From the NCBI GenBank assembly GCA_019054805.1, contig JAHQIY010000001.1:11732501-11796500 (forward strand): a stretch of DNA of 64,000 nt. Reading direction: 5' to 3'. Position 1 is the first letter of the stretch, and each line of letters opens with the position of its first letter. This document shows, piece after piece, positions 34,736 through 46,142 of the stretch. The notes under the pieces were generated by a model. That model was not told the origin of the DNA, did not search any database, and saw only the letters and a program-made list of their open reading frames with translations. A program made the position numbers and the translations under genes. Source of the stretch: Brachionus manjavacas (lineage: Eukaryota; Rotifera; Eurotatoria; Ploima; Brachionidae).

Positions 34736-34745
34736 TATTTTTTAA

Positions 34746-35878
34746 TGAAACTTTTTTAAATAAATTTTTGAACTTTTTGAAAAAGTTTGGTTTAAATTTT
34801 TAACTTTTTATCGAACTATTGCTTTACAAGACTAGGCCATATAAACTGGCATCAGTCAAAATATCATGAAAAGATTTCAAATTGAAAAAAAATCATATTA
34901 ATTAGAAGAACATTACGATTGCAAAGCCACCATCATCATATCCAGATTGCTACTGAATAAGTAAGCTTTTTCTCTCAATAAAATTTATATTTTGATGTAA
35001 ATAATGCGCTCAAATAGATTTCTAAGACAACTTGTCAACAAGATGTTAAGTGAATGGATCCTGAGTTGGAAAAATTTTCTTAAAATTTTCTTATTTTCCC
35101 AGAAAGGTAATTACTTTAAAACGCAGAAAAGGAAATTACACAATTTTACGTAATTTTACATCAATAAATTGTTGAAGGCTAACTTGCCCATCAGGATTCA
35201 TTGTAAATAATGAAAACAAAAGTTTATGTTTTAAAGCTCTTTATTATAATCCCTAAAGTTCCTCACAACTATACCAAAATAAAGTCTTCTTCTATAGACA
35301 TACTTTAGTATTATATCTCTAAGCCACCAATTACAGTAGTTAATATAAATAATAACTAGGGAATCATAATTAAGAAGTGTAAAGTTAGCTACGAACTAAC
35401 AAGTTCATTTAGCCGCTAACAAAATGTTCGATAACATAAAATTACATCAAATTTAGAATGTAATTAATTTTTTACGTAAAATTACGTTTTCAAGTATAAC
35501 ACAAAAAAATGCTGACGCTCAAAAAAATTCCAATTTTTCAGAAGAAAATTTTATTTTTAATTATATTTTTCGTAAATCGAAATGTACATTTTTTTATCTT
35601 ATTTACATAATTTTACACAAAATCTTAATATTTAAAACCCAAATGTGTGAAAATAAGTAAAATTTTCATGCATATACTTACGATAACTAACTTTAATATT
35701 TGAATAAAGCGCTTTTATAATTGTCTTAATCCATTTTTTTAGATTATATACATTTAATATTTATTAATTTTTTTACAACTTAAAAATAAATTTTAATTAA
35801 AAAATTAAGAAAAGAAAAAAATATTTAAATTCATTTAAATTCATTCATTCAAGTTTTTCTTACAAGAAATGTTGTTTG
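34746..35878. other. Intergenic with recurrent TTTTACGTAA words
   Basis: No gene is visible. TTTTACGTAATTTTAC near 35145, TTACGTAAAATTACG near 35473 and ATAATTTTACACAAAA near 35610 suggest a short dispersed repeat, but no terminal pairs could be assigned. Confidence 0.4.
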
Positions 35879-35880
35879 TA

Positions 35881-36186
35881 CAGTATGTCACAAAAAATTA
35901 GAATCAAGTTGAAAAAATAAAAACATTGTTCTTTTGCAATTTAAAAAAATCGTTAACTATGAATTTTTTTCAAATGATAGCTTTTTTAAAGTAAGTCCCA
36001 AAAATTTGAAAAAATAGAGAAAAAATGGGTAAACATAAAATAACTGATCAACAGAGATGGCAAATTCCATGTTTTTTGAAAAATCAGACAAAGACTGAAA
36101 GAGGAATAGCCGAGTTAACGAAATAATGAACAAAAAACCAATCAAATAGAAAAAAAAGTTTGATTCTAACTTTTTGTGACGTACTG
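35881..36186 (+). mobile_element. Internally deleted Tc1/mariner element, 306 bp
   Basis: The ends CAGTATGTCACAAAAA (35881) and TTTTTGTGACGTACTG (to 36186) are inverted and lie between TA target copies (35879-35880 and 36187-36188). Inside, an ATG at 36025 opens a short frame MGKHKITDQQRWQIPCFLKN and ERGIAEL that looks like the start of a Tc1-type helix-turn-helix, before a stop. The remaining transposase is gone, so this is a deletion derivative. Confidence 0.8.
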
Positions 36187-36549
36187 TACAGAAATATTCA
36201 TTAAATCATTTAATCGACGCTTATGAAAAAATTCTTTAAAATCAATTTTTAATAAGAATTTTTCAAAATAATAAATAAAATAAATTAATCAATTAAATAA
36301 TCAATACTAATTTCTTTTTCTTTTATTTTTATTATTCTGGTAGCGGAGCAACAGGTAAAACCTTGTATTGTTAAAAAATGAAATATATTAACAATCTATG
36401 CGTAATATATTGTACTATGATGCGGTAATCTTTTAAAATATATTTTATTATATTTAATTTTAATTAATTAATAAAGGAAGAATTTTTATTCAATTTGTAT
36501 TTGAAATTCACAACCCTAAAAGTTGTTGAGTATTTTAAAAGAAAGAAAT

Positions 36550-36760
36550 AAGTATGCTGTTTGTTTTTTCGATAATTGTAAAGCTTTTGACAGAGTTTAG
36601 CAAGACAGACTAATTTATAAGCTAACTAAAATTAATCAGCCGACAAAACTTATTTACTAGATTATTCATTCAAGATCTTTTAGAGTAAATGCAAATACGC
36701 ATTTGAGTAATCAATATCCAATTGTAGCAGGCGTTCCAATGGTCAGCGATAATGACATTA
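36550..36760 (+). pseudogene. LINE reverse-transcriptase fragment
   Basis: The frame reads YAVCFFDNCKAFDRV, then RLIYKL, and farther on SFRVNANTHLSNQYPIVAGVPM. These are RT motif 3 (the first catalytic Asp region, D.xKAFD) and the PQG-like block of LINEs, with stops after FDRV and KLIY. About 70 codons remain. Confidence 0.7.
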
Positions 36761-37089
36761 AAATGCAAGGCTAAAATAAAAAGATATCTCTCAAATAAGT
36801 GTATAAATCGAAAAATACTAGGAAATGTTTACAAATCCTTAACAGGATCAATTTATTTCAGTTTGAATAGAAAATTTAGAACATTACAAAAACAATAATC
36901 AAAAAATTTTTCAAATTCTTTTTAAAAATCCTTAGATAAAATTCATATAAAGTTGAGAACATTCATTTTATACAGAAATTTTTTTTGTCACACAATGTTT
37001 GGAATGTCTTTTTTTAATATTTGCATGCACTTTTACACCTCTTTAATTATTTTTGGATTTAAAATCGGTGATTTTATTGAGTCGTGCCA

Positions 37090-37780
37090 TTTTGTTGATT
37101 TTTTTGGGTAAAAAAAGTAACCGCGGCGCAAGGGTGGCAAATAATCAGGCTGTTGAAGGACAAGACATCTCATCAAGAAAAAGCTGATTTAGTAGGAGTT
37201 TCGAGAAAATGCGTGTTTACAACAAAGTAAAACTATGAGAAGAGTTCGGTGACCAAAGAATTACTAACGTCTAGACCTCGAAAGCGTACTAGTCGAGATG
37301 AATGGTATATTTTTAGAAAGGCCAGAATCAATCATACAAAAAGCTATATACAATTAGCATCTGACTTTATTTCTAACTTTCCAAATGTAAGTATTAATAA
37401 AGACACTATTAGAAAAATGCTTTTAAGGAAAAATATATAAAAAAGTCTCTTTTGACTGTATTGGACCTGTTGAAAAGGCTCAAATGGTGCAAAGAACGAA
37501 AAAGATGGACTGATAAAGACTAGTTAAAAGTTATTTTCAGCAGTGAATCTAATTTTGAAGTTCAAATAGAAAATCAAGAGTATTCGTAAAACGTTTCGCA
37601 AAAAAAAAGTATCGCCTAAAGTTTTGTTAACCAAGGTTACAGAATGATGGAGGTTCGGCTGGAATTTGTGAATGTGTTTGAAAATTCTAAGTAAAATAAT
37701 CAAGAACAGGATTGAATCATTGCCAAAACGTATTGCTAATGAATTAAAGCTAAAAAATATTATTATTATTTATTAGTTTA
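37090..37780 (+). pseudogene. Tc1/mariner-like transposase, decayed
   Basis: The N-terminal helix-turn-helix is recognisable (ADLVGVSRKCVY near 37185), followed by the spacer and second helix-turn-helix (SRPRKRTSRDEW; SINKDTIRKMLLRKNI, 37267-37437). After a stop come RLKWCKERKRWTD and VIFSSESNFE, the position of the first catalytic Asp of Tc1 transposases. The middle with the other two acidic residues is missing; the end reads RIESLPKRIANELKLKN near 37710. Multiple stops and frame changes: a non-functional copy. Confidence 0.75.
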
Positions 37781-38369
37781 AAGCTCCATAGGCAAAATTA
37801 CAAAAAATTACATTAAATTCGAGATAAATTAAAAAAAAAGAAAGAAAATTGCACCAGTGTTACTAAGTAAAAAAGTTTACTCTCAAAAGATCATTTAAAA
37901 TTTTATAAAAATAAAAGTAATCCAATTTTAGTTCCATATTGATTTTTATTTGCGAGCACACAAACTTAACCGAGTCAACCAAGCCCCGATATTTTATCTA
38001 AAAATATATGATCAATTATGACTATTGAAGTCTTTGTGCTATATTCCAACGGATCAAAGTGTATCTTTTTCTCTACGTTCTTGAGCTGTTTGCAATATGA
38101 GGTATTTTTTTGTTCAAAAGTCGAGTAATCCGAATGTAAAAATAGGAGTTACTCCCAACAGATTTTACTATTTTTAAGCTGTTTCATAAAAAATATCTTG
38201 TGTTTCATTTAAAGTTGTTCTCCCGTTTCAAGACGTAGAGCCTCTAACATCGGTCTGAACCTGGCATATTTCTTTATGTCAAACATTCTCTTAATTAGTA
38301 AATTTTGCCTGATATCAAGTTCACCAAGTTTAGTTTCACCTACAAATACCAGGTCTAAGTGATATCGAA

Positions 38370-39340
38370 AAATCGATTGACAAAATTGCTTGTTTAGAAA
38401 ACCAACTAATCCCGTTGGTGCAGCTTTTGGTTAAGAGCCGAGGCCATAAAGTGAGTAGAAGCTCTTTTCTACTTTCTTCCATTTCTCTTCGACAAAATTC
38501 CAAACAAATTCACTATTGCCTATTGGAAGGCCTAAATATTCTACATTCTCATTTTGAGGTATTTCATTACCATTTAAGGTGAAATTTCTCATCATTATAG
38601 CTTTACCTTTTTGAAAGACTAAAGCCGCTGATTTCAAAGGATTAAAGTCAATTTTCCACCGCTGAGCATACTTGGAGCATTTGTCAAGTAAAGTTTGACA
38701 ATGACTAAAGGAGGGTGCTTGGATCACATGATCATCACAGTAACCAATTACGGACAAGTTAGTCCCATTAATTGAGGCACCAAGATTTAGCTGAGTACAC
38801 TCAGTCAATAATTCGTTGATGAAAAAATTAAACAAATAAGGAGAAAGAATACCTCCTTGTTTTACACTTTCAGTTGAGTCCAACATATCACCAAGTTCGT
38901 TATCATATTTGACAATAATTTTAGAGATTCGATAGTACTTGTAGAGTATGCGCCACTGTCCATCTGGAATTAATTAGCTTCAAGAAAAGGCCATCCCTCC
39001 ATAGTTTGTCAAACGCTTTACTGGCATCCAAAAAAAACGACATGAAGTTTAGATCCATTTTGCCTATAGTAATTGATCGTTTCATTTACAGTAAAATATG
39101 CATGCTTACATGATAATTTTTTTTGTATCCAAATTGGTTAACATGAATTTGATTGAAGCAGTCCATTTTACCAAGAAGCAAGGCTTCAAAGATTGTGGCA
39201 AATGAATTTGACACCGAAATAGGTCGAAAATCACTTGGTTATTGGGCCGCCTTTTGGGATCGGATTTACTATTGAAACATTAAACGAGTCCGGCAAATAA
39301 CCATGGTGCAAAGCTGCATTGAAAAACCATGCAATATTAC
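38370..39340 (-). pseudogene. LINE reverse transcriptase with YCDD site
   Basis: On the minus strand, shifting frames give RT blocks in order: SFATIFEALLLGKMDCFNQ, NQFGY, FLDASKAFDKLW (first catalytic Asp), then a 150-codon frame (38886-38431) with VKQGGILSPYLFNFFINEL, SVIGYCDDHVIQAPS, FNPLKSAAL and VEYLGLPIG. The catalytic YADD is YCDD here. The upstream half has several frameshifts, but the stretch around the active site is intact, so decay is recent or partial. Confidence 0.82.
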
Positions 39341-39821
39341 ACAAAGATTTTTACAAGAGCCAAACTTGTAGAATTCATTGCATATCTTGTCATTAAAAAA
39401 TATTATGTTATTAATTTTCTTGATATTTTTGCGATTTTTTCATTTCGATTTTTTTTTAAATCCTAGCTTTTGTACTTTTCGGATAAAATTTTTTTTGCTT
39501 AATGTAATTCAAACAAAAAAAATTATTTTTATTTTTTTATTTAGCCAAACAGCCTCCCGGAAATAAACCTTGCATTTAAAAAAATATTTTCTAAATTTTC
39601 TAGATATAATGTATTATTCTTTTTCTTGGTCAAATTCATTCTCAGAGACTTACTTTAAAAAAATATAAGTTATTCAAAAATATTCAAAGCTCTGCTTTTA
39701 AATCTACCTTAAATCTAAAATTAAGATAAATCGACTTCATTGTCTAATTGCTACCTTATAAATTTTCTTTTCCATAGCTTTTATTTATTAAAACATGCAT
39801 TATAAAAAATATGTTTAAATA

Positions 39822-39915
39822 CATACACAGAATGTTTTTATTTGGAACTTAAACATTGAAATTTTTGCTGTGTTTTTCAAATATGTAAGTTCCAAATAAA
39901 AACATACTGTGTATG
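39822..39915. mobile_element. 94-bp MITE with TA target duplication
   Basis: The arms CATACACAGAATGTTTTTAT (39822 on) and the complement ending CATACTGTGTATG at 39915 pair over about 32 bp around a 30-nt centre. TA dinucleotides flank both ends (39820-39821, 39916-39917). It resembles a minimal Tc1/mariner foldback. Confidence 0.75.
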
Positions 39916-40039
39916 TAATTACACATATTTTTAATAGTTATATAAGCTGTCGTTCCTTTATTTTAATTTATTTTAGTTTCTTATTATTGTAGAAGTAATT
40001 TAAGCTACTTTTTAGAGGTTATCTAAGCATTGGTTTAAA

Positions 40040-40680
40040 AAGATGAGGAAAATTCGTTCACGAGTCATTCAATGGTTATTACCTCCTAATTCATATCTTC
40101 GGCTATCCGATTTTGTGTTTAGACTGCTATAAATTCTTTTAATTAATTAAATTTTTTCATAATTTTTTATCATTTTTATTAAAGTTTTTGTACAAATGAA
40201 TTAGATCACCTCTTAGTAATCTTTCAATTAAGTTAGTTAAATCTAGCTTTGACAAACGTTGCTCATAATCTTAACCACACACTTCTGGAATCAACTTTTT
40301 TGCTCCTCGTTGAACTCTCTCAGGCTCATTTATGTCTTTTTCTAAAAATGTAGACCATGCACTGACAGCATACTCCAGTTGCATGAATAATAGAATAATG
40401 TGATAGTCTTGCTGCAAGGATACTTAAATGCTTTCAAAAATAAACCGAACAGTCTATTCAATTTAGATATTGCATTTCTGACATGTGTGGCCCATTTTGA
40501 ATCACTCTGTATGCAAGTCCTTTTTGCATTTTGACTCACTCAGGTGTTTCAAACCGCTATTGCAAACAATATCGGGATTATTGTTGCCAATATAAACAAC
40601 ATTACATTTATCTTCATTCAGCTTTGTCAATCACTCTTTTGACCGCTTGCTCACTTTATCTACCCAGTCAAGCTTAAATC
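40040..40680 (-). pseudogene. LINE C-terminal fragment
   Basis: Minus-strand translation in several frames shows CNVVYIGNNNPDI (near 40600), NAISKLNRLFGLF, LEYAVSAWSTFLEKDI, ERVQRGAKKLIPEV and RLLRGDLIHLYK. These are the post-RT blocks of the same jockey/CR1-like group as at 25883-26880. Many frameshifts. Confidence 0.75.
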
Positions 40681-40689
40681 GATGACTTC

Positions 40690-41930
40690 ATGGATGTCTC
40701 ATTTTTTATTCATTAAAAATGTCTTTGGATTTAACACAGAAAATTTTCATCTTGTTCTGTTGAGAAAATTTATAAATGACCCAATTATGAAAAACTTAGC
40801 GTTTGCTCCAGCCTTGAATCATATCATTAATTATGATTGAATTTTTTGGATTAAAGCCAAGAAAACGTTCATGAATTATTTAAAGCGGAGATTAGCTCTA
40901 ATTAGTTGTCTTCAAATATTATTTGTTAATGGCTGCAGAATGTCTTTGAAAAGATACCTAGAGAGATGGCTAATTAATTTTTAATTATAAAATTTCAATT
41001 CTTGAATTTTTATTTTATTTAGAAATTGCTTAAAAATTAGAAAATTACCGAAAAACTCAGAAAAAAAAGAAAATTTTAAAATCAGCCGGTTAAGAAAAAT
41101 CGTCCCGGTTACTTTTGTCACGATAATTTTGTTACACTATTTTAAAAGAGAAATTTATTAAAATTTGTAATATATAAAAAAGAAGGGAAATTTTCAAAAA
41201 TTAATTTTGTTACACATGTATTACACATTTAATTTGTAACAATTAATTTTTTGAAAACTTCTAAACACTTAAACAAAAAAAAAATTTAAATAATTAACAC
41301 TTGGAAAAAAATGATGGATAATAAAATCGAATATTTCCCAGACAATTGGTTTGATAAAGCTTGAAATTTAATTTGCTTTTTTAGTTATAATTTTGGACAC
41401 AAACAAAAGATAATTTTGTTACGTTAAGAATTTAGTGGTATAACAAAAGTAACCCAGACCAAGAAAAATTACTCAATTCTGGAAGCAGATATTTTCTGTA
41501 AATTCATAATCAATTGTTAATTTAGTGAATCAGCCCATAAAAAAATGAGTAATTTATATATTTGGATTGCTTACGATGTTCTTGGATTTACAATGTTATG
41601 GATTTCAAATTAACTCAAGATACTTTTTGTCTAGTTTAAGAGCTATTATTAATTTTCAAATTAATAAGAAGTTTGTAGAATCAAAAACTAAAGTCTCTCT
41701 TTTGATATAAATCTGAATTGATTTATGTCTTAAATCAACCGTCTAAACAATTTTTGAATTGTGATTGCATTGATTTGAATCAGTTGAAAAAAAATAAATA
41801 AAAAAAAACCTTTTTTGATAATTTATTTCTATCTTGAAGATTAATTTAACAATTAAAAAATTTTAATTAATACTTAAATAATTGATAAAAAACAACAAAG
41901 ACAAAAATAAATTTTTATAAACCCTATATT
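40690..41930. other. Non-coding, no gene seen
   Basis: AT-rich sequence. A weak repeated word, ATTTTGTTACAC, occurs near 41127 and 41205. Nothing else is supported. Confidence 0.45.
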
Positions 41931-42439
41931 GTTTCAAATAAAATCAAGACCGGTTTCGTAGACCTATGTCTCTTCTTTAGGCTAAAATTTAATGAATTCA
42001 AAATTATTAAAAATAAAAATAAATTACAATAATTGAATAAATAAAATAATATTTAGAGAATTCAAAAAAATTGAAAATAATAATTATAACACGGCTTAAA
42101 AGTAGTAAAGACGCTATGAATTTAAAAATAAAAATACAATTTATGGAAAATTTTTTTAAAACATATTTTGCAAATTGGAGATTTAATAAGATTTGTTTTA
42201 AGTTTCAAAAATAAGTTAATTATTGTAGCTTCTTTTTTCGTCTTAAATCTAAGTCATCTATTTTTTTTCAATAGCATCAAATTAAAAATTTAAGGAAGGA
42301 TCATGAGCCTTTAAATTTAAATGTGTTGATACAGATGTTGTTTTAATGTATGGGATGAAATTTTTTATATCCAGAATATGCTGTTTTATTCTTATTTTTA
42401 AAAGTTTTAGTTTGAAAAATATAATAAAAATCAAACATT

Positions 42440-43135
42440 TAATTATTTAAATAGAATAAATACTATCACAATTAGTGTTTGACAATATTGGTAAATTAAA
42501 ACCTTTCAAATTTAAAAATATAATTCTATCACTGAAAGGACAAATTTTACAGTTCATACTTTTACATTTATCATGGTAATAAATATTGAAAGTTTTATAT
42601 TTTAAACCATGAATAAAAATAGACTTCAAGTTAAAAGAAAGATTTGAAATATATCATAATTTAATTCTTCTTAAAAAATTTTGTTCTTGATTTTTACAAT
42701 AATTATATGATTTCATTAATATTCTTTTTAAATTAGAAATATTACGATTAAAATGAGTTTTTATAATCAGTGAATCTTTAAACAAGAATTCATCTTTTTC
42801 CTTATAACAAATCAACTTGTAACAATCTAACTTACCATACAGTACCTAATTTTACGTAATGTCGAAAATTAAAATCCTTTTTTTTAAAAGCTGATAAATT
42901 ATAAGATTAGAAAAAACCAAATAATCGGAAAAATAAGTACATATTCTTCAAATCTAAATAAATAATTCTTTTGGTATATTTTTAAAAACATGATCTGGAT
43001 GGTTTGATTCTGTAGATAAGTAACTAAAACTCTGAGGAGGTTTAATATCAATTTTAAAATTCGCTTTATCAATTTTCATCGAACAAACATCGTTTTCTTT
43101 ATGACTGGTTATATATGATTGTAGCTTATAAATCG
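42440..43135 (-). pseudogene. Penelope-like retroelement, RT C-terminus and linker
   Basis: Reading the minus strand: SFSYLSTESNHPDHVFKNIP, then IRRICTYFSDYLVFS (43010-42900), KLDCYKLICYKEKDEF, and a clear frame 42629-42447 with SMNCKICPF and FNLPILSNTNCDSI. The SNHP..IFKNIP block and the Cys-rich C..CK.C...PI.SN..C linker are typical of Penelope-like elements between RT and the GIY-YIG nuclease. The nuclease itself is not recognisable. A probable 3' part, GACCGGTTTCGTAGACC near 41950, lies further on. Confidence 0.7.
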
Positions 43136-43139
43136 AGTT

Positions 43140-44110
43140 GAAATTATTAATTGTTAATAAAATCCTTGTGTAATCAGCCTAAGTCTCACAGTTGTTTAGG
43201 ACTATATTCAACATATCGTTTACATAAGTAATAAAAAGTAAAGGACGTAGCACTGAACCTTGTGGAACTTTACTATTTACTTTTACCCTATTCGAGTTTG
43301 TATCCCCTAACACTGCTCTTTGAGAAGGTTCTAACAAAAACACTTAAAGTTCACGAAATTCAATATGCATCACAATTCGATATGCATTACAATGTAGTCC
43401 TTAATGAGCGAATCCAAGACTTTACATGGGACAGATGTCAGGGAGATCGGGCGATAGTTACTTGCCATAGTTCTGCTGCCTTTTTTATGAATAGCTGTTT
43501 TCCACTCGGCAGGAACTTCTGACGTGATCAAGGACTGATTAAAGATGAGCGAGAGAGGCCCTGTCATCGACTCGGAACACATCTTTAAAGCATGTGTGCT
43601 AACTTGGTCAATTCCTGCTGACTTATCGCTTTTCAACATATTAAGCTTCGCCATTACCTTGTCCGGAGTCACTACATCCTCAACTGAAAAATTTGGATCA
43701 GGTTTAGCTTTTACTTTGAAATTAGCCTTAGCGATAATGACAGCTTCTCTCGAAGTCGGTGGCTCAAACACTGAGAAAAAGAAGGCATTTAATATTTCGC
43801 AGATTCCCACTTTATCCGTGACGATATGATTTTCACAGTCCATCAAAGCTGCAATGCTTTCCCTTGACGATTAGTGCCGGTTCATGTATGTGTATACTAG
43901 CTTCGGATTTCTCTTCGCCGACTCAACTAGCTTTAGCTCGTATTCGATAATGCTCTTTTTCACAACGTACTTGACTAGCTTGCACAAGTATCTATGCCTA
44001 CTCGCAAGCTGTTCGCTATGCCTGTTGATACGCGTCCAGATAAAAACACGTCTCTTTTGACGAACAAGCGAAGCAATTTCGGAATTCCACCATGGTTTCG
44101 GAATTCCACA
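43140..44110 (-). pseudogene. LINE reverse transcriptase fragment
   Basis: A minus-strand frame (43846-43370) reads KLNMLKSDKSAGIDQVSTHA, EVPAEWKTAIHKKGSRTMAS, NYRPISLTSVPCKVLD: RT fingers. Then, after a short break holding AAAGTTCACGAAATTCA (43346), the next part reads VPQGSVLRPLLFITYVNDML and ADYT where the YADD motif should be (preceded by a stop). The break contains a sequence identical to the end of the Tc1-type repeat at 10921, so part of the RT was lost around an insertion. Upstream (to 44100) an RNRKLVYTYMN-like block is faint. Confidence 0.75.
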
Positions 44111-44113
44111 AAA

Positions 44114-45097
44114 GGGTGTGGCGGTTTTTGTTGGCTTAAAAAAAGGAAAAAATGTGTTTTTACTGGTATAAATCGTATCTCCTCCGAGGGATCAATTATG
44201 ATCGTCGATTAATTTTTTTGAAAGCTCAGAACCCAAATACTTTTCTTTTGCTTTGGCTAAAAGCTCCATCATTCTTGGAAATGTCTTATTTGTTCTTGCT
44301 CTAATATGCTGTTTTAAATAACACCAAAGAACTTCTATAGGATTATTCAGATTCGGATGAAGTAAAAAAATCATGGTAATTATTATTTATATCGGGTTCA
44401 ACGTCTATTTTCATATGATCATCTTCATCTTCTTCCTCTTCAATAAATTTTTTTTGGCCGAAAACTCCAAGGTTACTAACACGAGATTGATTATATTTTG
44501 ATTTTTTAGGCATTTTTCACTTAAATTAATTATACTTAGAATAGTTTTTAGTAAAATTTAGAAAAAAAATATCAATAGAATATTAATATACAAATTTGTT
44601 AATTGTCACATGATTTGAAAACATTTTTTAAGAAAAATAAAGAAATAAAATTAAAAAGTAAAATCATAGAATTGTTCAGAATTTTGTTTAGATTTAAAAA
44701 AAAAAAAAAAAAATATCGGGTCATAATTGATCCCTCGGAGGAGATACGATTTATACCAGTAAAAACACATTTTTTTTCCTTTTTTTAAGCCAACAAAAAC
44801 CGCCACACCCTTTTGTTTTTCTTCTAAATTACATTAGCATGTAGACAATTTTATGCTCTTTCAGAATATATATACTTTTTTAGTATATTTAAGTTTTATC
44901 TTTGAGATTTTGAGTCTTAAAGAAGAACAACTTTTTAAAGGGTTTGCTATTTTTGGAACCCTGGGTGTAAAAAATTTTTTTTTTGCCCCCTTCAAAAAAA
45001 TTTTTTTATTGGGGTTTTTGAGGGCGTCGATTACGAATTTTGAGTCAAAAATGTGAAATTCAGATAGCACTAAAGTTTTGAATTTCGTGAACTTTAT
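44114..45097. repeat. Inverted repeat and MITE copy of the 10921 family
   Basis: The block 44114-44202 (AAAGGGTGTGGCGGTTTTTG, ending GGGATCAATTATGA) is present in reverse complement at 44725-44812. From 44630 to 45097 the sequence follows the MITE at 10921-11319, with an extra segment of about 85 bp (44775-44860), and ends in the same TTGAATTTCGTGAACTT plus TA at 45097. Together with 43346 this suggests a larger, rearranged Tc1-type element. Confidence 0.65.
44217..44374 (-). pseudogene. Tc1/mariner-type transposase C-terminal fragment
   Basis: The frame reads FLLHPNLNNPIEVLWCYLKQ then HIRARTNKTFPRM. The LNPIE.LW.LK block surrounds the last catalytic Glu of Tc1/IS630 transposases; here it is NLNNPIEVLW. 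Only about 50 codons remain. A related block lies at 57240-57340. Confidence 0.75.
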
Positions 45098-45976
45098 ATC
45101 GAATTTTTCGGGCCATCACCAAAACCAAAAAACTTGAGTTTATTCAGAATTTGATAATAATTAAATTTTATTAAAAACAAAAACTTTAAACTTAATTCAA
45201 TTTTCATTATTTTGGTTCAAATCTGAAGGACTTTAGCTCTTCACAAATAAACAAAATAAATAAACATCTTTTTAATCGAGATTAATTAATATTTTTCTAA
45301 TTAAAAAATCAATGTTAAAGTTTTACACATTTAAGCTTTCAATGTTGAATAAAATCAACTTTAAAACAATAAAAATAAATGGCTTTTCTAAAATGATTTT
45401 TGCAGTCTCTAATTTCATATCCCAATTACATAGAAATTCGTTTTTAACAACAACAAAAAAAAGAATAGTAAATTTTTAAAAGAACATTTTATTGAATTGT
45501 TTTTATTCTAAAAAATTTAAACTAGAATATATATTAATATTCATAAATTTTCGTATTTGTTTTTAAAAAAACGAAACCGATATCAATTTGACTAAAGTTT
45601 TATTTCTCATTATTTTTGGCTGATGTTTAAGTGTTTCATTGTTTTGAACAAAAAAAAAGGTAAAAACTTAAAAAAACTTCCATTCAATCAAACAAATCGT
45701 GTAACTAAATCGCTTTGATGTAATAAATAATTAAAAAATATTAAAAATATCAAAAAAAAAAAAAAACACATTTAGGAAAAAATAATAATCACGAATATGA
45801 AATTAGAGCTGATTGTGGTCAGTGACGCAGATCGGTTTCTAGTCTGAGAATATTGGCCAAAGATAAAGGAGCGAGGAGAAAAATGTGTCTTCCAATTGTC
45901 TAATTCTAAAGCTGAATTTCCATAAAGCAGAAAGTAGCAGAGACCGACGGGAGCCAACTCTCATCGATCCCCATCT
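45098..45976. other. Intergenic, partly GC-richer near the end
   Basis: No gene to about 45770. From 45777 to 45976 the composition becomes more balanced, as in a 5' untranslated region (for example GGAGCGAGGAGAAAAATGTG). Confidence 0.4.
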
Positions 45977-45980
45977 AAAA

Positions 45981-46035
45981 ATGTCTAGCATATTTAGTGA
46001 ATTGATCCAAAAAATGAAAGAACCAAAAAAGCCAT
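45981..46035 (+). CDS. Candidate first coding exon, 18 codons
   Basis: An ATG at 45981 opens MSSIFSELIQKMKEPKKP and runs into a GTGAGT donor at 46036. The UTR-like, GC-richer sequence before it fits a plus-strand promoter. No further exons could be identified; the 14-3-3 gene lies beyond on the other strand, so the rest would need a long intron. Could equally be the 3' end of the 14-3-3 transcript. Confidence 0.25.
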
Positions 46036-46142
46036 GTGAGTTGTAAATTAAGTATATTTTTTTGTTGTTTTTTTAAAGTAATGAATAGTAAATAATAAGA
46101 TTTTGTTTAAATTAATAGAATTAAAATGATAAAATAATAAAT

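Larger units (their letters stand above)
29545..34737 (-). mobile_element. Complete hAT transposon, 5,193 bp, carrying a host gene fragment
   Basis: Both ends carry TAGTGTTGGCAATC in inverted orientation (29545 onward, and the complement ending at 34737). Identical 8-bp target copies TTTTTTAA lie immediately outside at 29537-29544 and 34738-34745. Inverted ends of the TAGTG type with an 8-bp duplication are the signature of the hAT superfamily. Inside, reading on the minus strand, are a cargo segment with Rrp5 S1 repeats (34311-33215), a BED-finger hAT transposase (32510-29945) and a solo LTR nested in the transposase. Arrays containing ATCGATTTAATAATCGACT lie just inside each end. Intact ends and the exact target copies mean that the whole 5.2 kb moved as one unit. 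Confidence 0.93.

Noticed and set aside
34418..34759. 113-codon plus-strand ORF with NRLKIINRF repeats
   Set aside because: It is only the translation of the 30-bp hAT subterminal array; the repeat unit being a multiple of three keeps the frame open.
35957..36145. 62-codon hydrophobic minus-strand ORF
   Set aside because: Lies inside the deleted Tc1 element, antisense to the transposase start; hydrophobicity comes from A/T richness.
43262..43829. Plus-strand ORFs over the LINE at 43.5 kb
   Set aside because: Antisense of RT coding sequence, whose minus-strand translation carries recognisable RT motifs.
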